Part shown: piece by piece, positions 43,266 to 48,642 of the stretch
Layout: each line of letters opens with the position of its first letter
Position numbering within the stretch: position 1 is the stretch's first letter
From: Novacetimonas maltaceti
Lineage (GTDB): Bacteria; Pseudomonadota; Alphaproteobacteria; Acetobacterales; Acetobacteraceae
Assembly (NCBI RefSeq): GCF_002906255.1
Contig: NZ_POTC01000023.1
Span: 1-48,642, forward strand
Direction of reading: 5' to 3'
DNA: 48,642 bases
The notes under the pieces: generated by a model
Seen by the model: only the letters and a program-made list of their open reading frames with translations
Told to the model about the DNA's origin: nothing
The model's database searches: none
Made by a program: the position numbers and the translations under genes

Positions 43266-44180
43266 TCAGGCGACGGCATGTTCCGACAGCGGATGATGCT
43301 GGCGCAGCGCTTCCTGCAGGCGTTCCGTCAGGACATGGGTATAGATCTGGGTGGTGGCGATGTCGGCATGCCCCAGCAGCATCTGCAGCGCCCGCAGGTC
43401 CGCCCCGTGCGACAGCAGGTGGGTGGCGAACGAATGGCGCAGCACATGCGGCGACAGGTGCCGCGGGTCCAGCCCGGCCTTCAGTGCCACATCATGCAGG
43501 ATCCGGTCGAATCCCTGCCGTGTCATGGGGCGCAGGGGGCTGCGGCCGGGAAACAGGAACGCGCTGCGCAGCGGGCGGTCAAGGCGCATCAGTTCATCGG
43601 CGGCATCGCGCGCCCGCGCGGACAGGGGCACCATGCGCTCCCGCCCGCCCTTGCCGCGCACCAGCAGCATCCCCGTCATGCGTTCCAGCGCCGCGCGCGG
43701 CAGGGACAGCAGCTCGGAGATGCGCAGCCCGGAGGCATACAGGATTTCCAGCGCGGTGCGCGCGACCAGCATGCGCCGCACCTCCTGCGCCCCCGCATCG
43801 GCACGCGCCACACATGCCGCCAGCAGCGACTCCACATCCCCCTCGGACAGGAAACGCGGCAGCGCGGCACGCAGGCGCGGGGCTTCGAGCATGCTGGCCG
43901 GGTTATCGGGCCGCCGCCCCTCGCGCACCAGAAACAGGTAGTACTGCCGCAGGCATGACAGCCGCCGCGCCTGCGTGCGCGCCGAAAGCCCCGCCTGCGC
44001 CAGACCCGACAGGTACGCCCCCAGTTGCCGCGCCGATGCCTGTGGCAGCGATGCGCCCTGCCCCGCCAGCATGCTGCCAAGGTCGTCAAGGTCGCGGCGA
44101 TAGGCCTTCAGCGTATTGAGCGCCGCCCCCCGTTCGGCGGCCAGCATCTCAAGGAACGCATCGACGCCGTCCGCGCTCAT
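43266..44180 (-). CDS. xerD: Tyrosine recombinase XerD
   Basis: XerD with XerC resolves chromosome dimers at dif. The 304-residue protein has the N-terminal SAM-like core-binding domain (AFLEMLAAERGAALNTLKAYRRDLDDL) and a complete catalytic set: Arg in SGLRISELLSL, Lys in VRGKGGRERMVPL, HxxR in SPHVLRHSFATHLL, His in LLGHADIATTQ and nucleophile Tyr in IYTHV. Its length and accA neighbour mark it as the housekeeping Xer protein rather than a phage integrase. It overlaps the upstream small membrane-protein gene by 4 bp. Confidence 0.93.
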   Translation of the reverse strand: MSADGVDAFLEMLAAERGAALNTLKAYRRDLDDLGSMLAGQGASLPQASARQLGAYLSGLAQAGLSARTQARRLSCLRQYYLFLVREGRRPDNPASMLEAPRLRAALPRFLSEGDVESLLAACVARADAGAQEVRRMLVARTALEILYASGLRISELLSLPRAALERMTGMLLVRGKGGRERMVPLSARARDAADELMRLDRPLRSAFLFPGRSPLRPMTRQGFDRILHDVALKAGLDPRHLSPHVLRHSFATHLLSHGADLRALQMLLGHADIATTQIYTHVLTERLQEALRQHHPLSEHAVA

Positions 44181-44392
44181 TGCGCGGCGGCGGGCTTGCC
44201 CAGCGGCATGACCGGCAGCGGCGCGGGCGCGGCGACCGCCATGGGTGGCGGTGCTGCGGGCGCCGTGGCCAGTGACAGGTCACGATGCACGTCCTGCTGC
44301 ACCAGCGCGGGCGGGAACATGCCGAGCGAGAGGAACCCGCCGACCATGCAGGCCAGCACGACCGCGAACGCGGCGACAATAATACGGGCCAT
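44177..44392 (-). CDS. Small uncharacterised membrane-anchored protein upstream of xerD
   Basis: A 71-residue protein with one N-terminal hydrophobic helix (about 4-28) and a short Ala/Pro-rich extracytoplasmic tail. I do not recognise the family. The start at 44392 has GGGGGA 8 nt upstream; the ATG at 44407 or 44467 would lengthen it without a ribosome site. The stop overlaps the xerD start (ATGA), so it is translated with xerD. It is divergent from aroKB with a 137-bp gap. Confidence 0.65.
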   Translation of the reverse strand: MARIIVAAFAVVLACMVGGFLSLGMFPPALVQQDVHRDLSLATAPAAPPPMAVAAPAPLPVMPLGKPAAAQ

Positions 44393-44529
44393 GACCGTTT
44401 CCCCCATGCAAAGGATGCGCCAGATACTCAACAAGATGATGGCGAAAAGGCCCGCGCATGCCCCCATGGCGGCAACGCACGGTCTTCCCCGCTATCCGTT
44501 TTTTCCCGCTCTATGTTAGGTTGGCCGCC

Positions 44530-46293
44530 ATGTCACGCCCGATTTCATCCGATACGCCCCCGATGGCGCGCCCGACGTCCCCCCATAACGACGCCACGCC
44601 CCTGTTCATTCCCCTTGACCTCGATGCGCTGGGCCAGGGCCGCCATGCCGCCACCGCCCCGCCACAGGGGGGCAGCATCGTGCTTGTCGGGCTGATGGGT
44701 GCGGGGAAGACCACCATCGGGCGGCTGCTCGCGGCGCGGCTGAACCTGGAATTCGTGGATTCGGACGAGGAGATCGAACGCGCGGCAGGCTGTTCCATCG
44801 CCGACCTGTTCCAGAAATACGGCGAGGCGGAATTCCGTCGCGGCGAACATATGGTCCTGCGCCGTCTGATGTCCGGGCCGCCGATCGTCCTTGCGACCGG
44901 GGGTGGGGCGTTCATGGACCCGCGCACCCGTGCATGCGTGCGCGAAAATGCGACCTCGGTCTGGCTGCGCTGCACCCTGCCGGTCCTGCTGGAGCGCGTG
45001 CAGGACCGTACCCATCGCCCGTTATTGAACGTGGAGTCGCCCGCCACGGTGCTGTCGGACCTTATGCGCGCCCGGCATCCCGTCTATGCCGAGGCGGACA
45101 TTATCGTCGATTGTGGAGATGACAACGTGGAGCACAGTGCCGAAAAGGTCCTGGGGGCCATCAATACCGCGCGCCGCCCCCTGCTGGTGCCCGTCAGGCT
45201 GGAGCGCGCGCGCTATGACGTGCAGATCGGGGCGGACATGATCCGCCGCGCGGGCGCCCGCCTTGCGCCCCTGCTGCCGCAGAAACGGGTCATGATCGTC
45301 ACGGACGAAAACGTGGCGGCGCTGCACCTGCCCACGCTGCTTGCGGGGCTGGAGGAAACCGGCATCCGCCATGGGACCATCACCGTCCCGCCGGGGGAAG
45401 GGTCAAAGACGCTGGCCGAATACGGGCGCGTGACCGGTGAACTGCTGGCGGCCGGGGTTGAACGCGGCACCACGGTCCTTGCCCTTGGTGGCGGGGTCGT
45501 GGGCGACCTTGCCGGGTTTGCCGCCGCGACCACCCTGCGTGGCCTGCCGTTCGTGCAGGTCCCGACCACGCTGCTGTCGCAGGTCGATTCGTCCGTGGGG
45601 GGCAAGACCGGGATCAACACCCCGTATGGCAAGAACCTGCTCGGCGCGTTCCATCAGCCCATCTCCGTTCTGGTCGACACGACGGCGCTGACCACGCTGC
45701 CCGCGCGCGAAATCCGCGCCGGGTATGCGGAGATCCTGAAATCCGGCCTGCTGGGCGATGCCGACCTGTTTGAATGGTGCGACCTGCATGGGCAGGCGGT
45801 GCTTGATGGCGACTCCGCCATGCAGGCGGAGGCCATCCGCCGCGCCTGCGCCTTCAAGGCCGCCGTCGTCGCCGATGACGAACGTGAGGAACGCAAGGCC
45901 AACGGGCGCGCGCTGCTCAACCTCGGCCATACGTTCGGCCACGCGCTGGAGGCGGAGCTTGGCTATGACGGGCGGTTGCTGCATGGGGAGGGCGTGTCGA
46001 TCGGGCTGCGCCTGGCGTTCATGCTGTCGGTCCGCCTTGGCTACTGCCCGCAGGCCGACCTGGACCGCGTGAGCGCGCACCTCGAACGCCTGGACATGCC
46101 CGCGCGCATCAGCGACACGGGGGAGGAATTCTCGGCCGCCACCCTGATCCGCCACATGCAGCGCGACAAGAAGATGCGCGACGGGCGCCTGTCCTTCGTC
46201 CTTGTCCGCGGGATTGGCAAGGCCTTCACCTGCCGCGACGTGCCCGACGACGCGGTGGCCGCCGTGCTGCGCGCGGATGGCTGCCGCCCCTGA
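44530..46293 (+). CDS. aroKB: Bifunctional shikimate kinase / 3-dehydroquinate synthase
   Basis: A single 587-residue frame joins two shikimate-pathway enzymes that are usually separate adjacent genes. Residues 1-48 are a disordered Pro/Asp-rich lead. Residues about 49-210 are shikimate kinase (AroK) with Walker A GLMGAGKT, the Asp-containing EFVDSDEEIE, and ATGGGAF. After a short linker, residues about 218-587 are dehydroquinate synthase (AroB) with PPGEGSKTL, ALGGGVVGDLAGFAAA, TTLLSQVDSSVGGKTGIN, RAGYAEILKSGLLGD and NLGHTFGHALE (metal His). Both active sites look intact and no stop or frameshift separates them. The start could also be 44563. A terminator follows. Confidence 0.94.
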   Translation: MSRPISSDTPPMARPTSPHNDATPLFIPLDLDALGQGRHAATAPPQGGSIVLVGLMGAGKTTIGRLLAARLNLEFVDSDEEIERAAGCSIADLFQKYGEAEFRRGEHMVLRRLMSGPPIVLATGGGAFMDPRTRACVRENATSVWLRCTLPVLLERVQDRTHRPLLNVESPATVLSDLMRARHPVYAEADIIVDCGDDNVEHSAEKVLGAINTARRPLLVPVRLERARYDVQIGADMIRRAGARLAPLLPQKRVMIVTDENVAALHLPTLLAGLEETGIRHGTITVPPGEGSKTLAEYGRVTGELLAAGVERGTTVLALGGGVVGDLAGFAAATTLRGLPFVQVPTTLLSQVDSSVGGKTGINTPYGKNLLGAFHQPISVLVDTTALTTLPAREIRAGYAEILKSGLLGDADLFEWCDLHGQAVLDGDSAMQAEAIRRACAFKAAVVADDEREERKANGRALLNLGHTFGHALEAELGYDGRLLHGEGVSIGLRLAFMLSVRLGYCPQADLDRVSAHLERLDMPARISDTGEEFSAATLIRHMQRDKKMRDGRLSFVLVRGIGKAFTCRDVPDDAVAAVLRADGCRP

Positions 46294-46303
46294 CCCCGGA
46301 CCC

Positions 46304-46343
46304 CACGCCCCGCCCGGATCACGGCGCGGGGCGTGATCTTTAT
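46304..46343 (+). terminator. Probable terminator of aroKB
   Basis: Perfect 10-bp stem CACGCCCCGC (46304-46313) / GCGGGGCGTG (46326-46335) with a 12-nt loop, followed by ATCTTTAT, a weak T-tract, 10 bp after the aroKB stop. Confidence 0.65.
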
Positions 46344-46460
46344 GCAACAATGGTCCGGGGAATAGGGCACACCTGTGCGCACCCGGACTACATTTACCTT
46401 ATTTCAACCTGTCTCCCCCACAACGAAACCCGCCAAGGGTCGTATCGGGAGATCTGGTAA

Positions 46461-46482
46461 GCAATATTCCCGCAATATTCCC
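46461..46482. repeat. Perfect tandem 11-bp repeat upstream of the first porin gene
   Basis: GCAATATTCCC twice in direct contact, 115 bp before the porin ATG; each unit holds the palindrome AATATT. The spacing of one helical turn would suit a cooperatively bound regulator. Confidence 0.6.
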
Positions 46483-46597
46483 CCTGGCGTCGCAAAAGAA
46501 AAGCACAAGCTTTATTCGCTCAACATTGTATCGCCCTTGGTGGAACTGCCCCTATCTCCACGAACTCAGGCGTACGATCAGGTTTAAGGACGGGAAT

Positions 46598-47776
46598 ATG
46601 CGTCTGCGTACGGCGTTACTGGCAACGACCCTGATGGCCGCCGCCCCGGCGGCGTCAATGGCCACGACGATCACGGGCCCCTATGTCGGGATCGGGGGGG
46701 GCTATGACCTCACCCAGGTCCAGCATGGCCACGGGGTTGACCGCGACGGTGGTCCCACCCATCAGGAAAACGAGGTCGGAACACGCGACCGCCTGCATCA
46801 CAGCAATGGCTGGACCGGCTTTGGCGGGGTGGGCTGGGGCTTTGGCAACGGCCTGCGCGTGGAAATCGAGGGGGATTACAACTGGTCGCAGATCAACCGC
46901 GAGACGATCGGCGGCGGGGCGAACACCTTTGTCGGCCATACCCATGGCTCCGACCGGTCCTATGGCGGGTTCCTCAATGTCCTGTATGACATCGACCTGA
47001 AGCGCCTGTTCAACATCGACGTCCCCGTCACCCCGTTCGTCGGTGTCGGCGCGGGCTACCTGTGGCAGGACGTGGGCACGTCGACTGGCTACAACATCAA
47101 TGGCGTCAGCGCGAATGTCCGCCATATGGGTGGCAACCAGGGCTTCGCCTACCAGGGTATCGTCGGTGCGGCCTATGACATTCCGGGCGTCCCCGGCCTG
47201 CAGATGACCACCGAATACCGCATGATCGGCCAGCCGCAGTCCTTTGCGATGGGCAATGCCGGCAGCCAGACCACCATCGGCAGCCCGTGGAATGCGGAAC
47301 GCAACGGCTATGTCCGGTTCGACCACCGCTTCAACCACCAGTTCATCGTTGGCGTGCGCTATGCCTTCAACCATGCGCCGCCGCCGCCGCCGCCGGCCCC
47401 CGCCGTTGTCCCGCCCGCACCGACCGCGGCCCGCACCTACCTCGTCTTCTTTGACTGGGACGGCGCAGCCCTCACCGGCCGTGCGCGTGAGATCGTGGCC
47501 GAAGCCGCGCAGGCGTCCACCCACGTCCAGACCACCCGCATCGAGGTCAATGGCTACACCGACAACTCGGCGGCCCAGCCGGGACCGCGCGGCGAACAGT
47601 ACAACATGGGCCTGTCCCTGCGCCGCGCCAACAGCGTGAAGGCCGAACTGATCCGTGACGGCGTGCCCGCCAACGCCATCGACATCCAGGGCTATGGCGA
47701 AGCGCACCCGCTGGTCCCGACCGGCCCGGATACGCGCGAACCCCAGAACCGTCGCGTCGAAATCATCCTGCACTGA
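46598..47776 (+). CDS. OmpA-type outer membrane protein (barrel plus peptidoglycan-binding domain)
   Basis: The 392-residue protein has a signal peptide (cleavage about residue 22, ASMA). An eight-strand-type barrel follows (about 23-265) with GPYVGIGGGYDLTQ, GWTGFGGVGWGFGNGLRVEIEGDYN, VPVTPFVGVGAGYLWQ and HQFIVGVRYAF. A poly-Pro linker (about 268-282) leads to an OmpA C-terminal domain with VFFDWDGAALTGRAREIV, the EVNGYTDNSA core and EPQNRRVEIILH, which anchors peptidoglycan. The ATG at 46598 has AAGGA upstream; the in-frame extension to 46526 is leader. A terminator follows and a paralogue starts 433 bp downstream. Confidence 0.92.
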   Translation: MRLRTALLATTLMAAAPAASMATTITGPYVGIGGGYDLTQVQHGHGVDRDGGPTHQENEVGTRDRLHHSNGWTGFGGVGWGFGNGLRVEIEGDYNWSQINRETIGGGANTFVGHTHGSDRSYGGFLNVLYDIDLKRLFNIDVPVTPFVGVGAGYLWQDVGTSTGYNINGVSANVRHMGGNQGFAYQGIVGAAYDIPGVPGLQMTTEYRMIGQPQSFAMGNAGSQTTIGSPWNAERNGYVRFDHRFNHQFIVGVRYAFNHAPPPPPPAPAVVPPAPTAARTYLVFFDWDGAALTGRAREIVAEAAQASTHVQTTRIEVNGYTDNSAAQPGPRGEQYNMGLSLRRANSVKAELIRDGVPANAIDIQGYGEAHPLVPTGPDTREPQNRRVEIILH

Positions 47777-47802
47777 TCGCGGGACACGTCATGGCAGAAG
47801 GG

Positions 47803-47831
47803 AAAAGGAGTGCTCCGGCGCTCCTTTTTTC
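47803..47831 (+). terminator. Rho-independent terminator of the first porin gene
   Basis: AAAAGGAG (47803-47810) pairs with CTCCTTTT (47821-47828), extended by inner pairs to about 11 bp, with six T residues at 47825-47830, about 27 bp after the stop. Confidence 0.85.
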
Positions 47832-47973
47832 GTTATGGGGCCGATTCCTGCCTCCACCATGGATAAGCCCCGGCAAAATAAGGCAGAAACACCACATAAC
47901 GTTCTTCATATATTCTTTTGCGCGAACAGTATGAAATTTATGGGATTTCGCGCATGATTCGCGATATCCCCTT

Positions 47974-48002
47974 TTGGATAAAGGGAAAATTTAAATTATA
48001 CC
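47974..48002 (+). promoter_or_regulatory. Candidate promoter of the second porin gene
   Basis: TTGGAT (47974-47979), a 17-nt AT-rich spacer, TATACC (47997-48002). Predicted start near 48009, giving a 5' leader of about 200 nt before the ATG at 48210, long enough for small-RNA or structural control as is known for many porin mRNAs. Confidence 0.55.
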
Positions 48003-48209
48003 TCACAGTATCTTTAAGGTTTTGTGCTTTTTTTGCCACACTCATCCCGATACGGTGAAACGTCCCTTCTCATCCCTACCGAGAAAGGCTATCTGACACT
48101 CAGAAAAGATTAACGGATGATGTGTCTGTGCATCCTGCTGAGTTGGGACGCGCCTCATCCCTTTGAGACTCCATGAAGTTCTGACACTTCATTTTTTAAG
48201 GACGAGAAT

Positions 48210-48642
48210 ATGCGTCTTCGCACGGCGTTACTGGCAACGACCCTGATGGCTGCCGCCCCGGCGGCCTCGATGGCCACGACGATCACCGGTCCGTATGTTG
48301 ACATCGGGGGTGGTTACAACCTGACCCAGACCCAGCACGGGCACTTTGCCGACACCGACGGCGGCACGGAACCGGGCCGTGAAAAGGTCGGCCACCGTCA
48401 TGGCTGGACCGGCTTCGGCGCGGTCGGCTGGGGCTTCGGGAACGGCCTGCGCGCCGAGGTCGAGGGCGACTACAACTGGTCCGAAATCTACAGCAAGAGC
48501 CGTGGCGACAAGGGCTCCGACCGCTCCTATGGCGGCTTCGTCAACGTGCTGTATGACATCGACCTGAAGCGTCTGTTCAGCATCGACGTCCCCGTCACCC
48601 CGTTCGTCGGTGTCGGCGCGGGCTACCTGTGGCAGGGCGTGC
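48210..48642 (+). CDS. Second OmpA-type outer membrane protein, cut by window end
   Basis: 144 codons are visible. The start MRLRTALLATTLMAAAPAAS is identical to the first porin's signal peptide and the ribosome-binding leader is almost identical (AAGGACGAGAAT). The barrel diverges in surface loops (an acidic/His-rich loop about residues 42-62 and a shorter KSRGDKGSD loop), while strand segments are conserved (GWTGFGAVGWGFGNGLRAEVEGDYNW). Bases 48581-48636 are identical to 47014-47069. It is a tandem paralogue whose C-terminal OmpA domain, if present, is outside the window. Confidence 0.9.
   Translation, partial: MRLRTALLATTLMAAAPAASMATTITGPYVDIGGGYNLTQTQHGHFADTDGGTEPGREKVGHRHGWTGFGAVGWGFGNGLRAEVEGDYNWSEIYSKSRGDKGSDRSYGGFVNVLYDIDLKRLFSIDVPVTPFVGVGAGYLWQGV

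Larger units (their letters stand above)
46294..46597. other. Intergenic region between aroKB and the first porin gene
   Basis: A 304-bp gap with no gene. It holds the aroKB terminator hairpin (46304-46335), a perfect tandem 11-bp repeat (46461-46482), and the porin leader with AAGGACGGGAAT just before the ATG. I could not identify a convincing -35/-10 pair. Confidence 0.6.
47777..48209. other. Intergenic region between the two porin genes
   Basis: A 433-bp gap, clearly more AT-rich than the genes. It holds the first porin's terminator (47803-47831), a candidate promoter (47974-48002), a small CCCTTT/AAAGGG hairpin inside that promoter, and a leader of about 200 nt ending in AAGGACGAGAAT. 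The only ORF in it (to 47957) continues out of frame from the porin 3' end and is not gene-like. Confidence 0.65.

Noticed and set aside
43266-44180. Phage or integron integrase marking a mobile island
   Set aside because: Length, neighbours (accA) and motif set fit housekeeping XerD; no attachment duplications, tRNA or phage genes surround it.
47378-47398. CCG microsatellite as a phase-variation tract
   Set aside because: It encodes the Pro linker of the porin; trinucleotide changes would not shift the frame.

Overview
The window reads as one contig of a high-GC alphaproteobacterium, most likely an acetic acid bacterium (Acetobacteraceae, Komagataeibacter- or Gluconacetobacter-like). The basis is gene content and order: a single-chain AroK-AroB protein, succinylase-type lysine genes, malate:quinone oxidoreductase, the alphaproteobacterial uppS-cdsA-dxr-rseP-bamA-skp-lpxD-fabZ-lpxA-lpxI block, and the type of intergenic hairpin repeats. 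This assignment is inference from family knowledge; no database was searched. Almost everything is chromosomal housekeeping. I see no prophage, insertion sequence, CRISPR array, tRNA or rRNA.

Layout. Positions 1-1247 (+) hold the end of fmt and truA. From 1271 to 28810 nearly everything is on the minus strand, in several operons read from right to left. These are folK; rpoZ-rsh-acpS-lepB-rnc-era; pyrH-frr-uppS-cdsA-dxr-rseP-bamA-skp-lpxD-fabZ-lpxA-lpxI-gloA (outer-membrane assembly, lipid A, isoprenoid and phospholipid precursors); rpmH-rnpA-yidD-yidC-engB-argB (ribosome, RNase P and membrane insertion); and dapD-dapE plus a coupled membrane protein. From 28.8 to 44.4 kb is a mosaic of short units on both strands: a NYN nuclease, mqo, a PTA/PTB-family acyltransferase, a beta-hydroxyacid dehydrogenase, a squalene/phytoene synthase-like protein, sodB, a LysE exporter, yajC, a DUF815 ATPase, a Rieske oxygenase coupled to a GNAT-Nudix fusion, an SMP-30 lactonase, a CinA-N-like protein, accA and xerD. 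From 44.5 kb to the end are aroKB and two tandem OmpA-type porin genes, the second cut by the window edge.

The most interesting non-genic signal is a dispersed element of about 75-85 bp (copies at 29659-29731, 33725-33807 and 40059-40143). It can fold as two hairpins inside a closing stem, a three-way junction, and each copy fills a gap between two convergent genes. The fourth long convergent gap (42020-42221) instead holds five consecutive hairpins. Other points are a fold-back at the left contig edge that is probably an artefact, a tandem porin duplication at the right edge, a small protein that looks like an isolated histidine-kinase dimerisation helix, and a 14-bp sequence shared by the upstream regions of mqo and the acyltransferase gene.

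Limits: start sites were chosen by eye from Shine-Dalgarno sequences, overlaps and family lengths. Promoters are pattern matches only. I found no convincing novel multi-gene defence or biosynthetic system.
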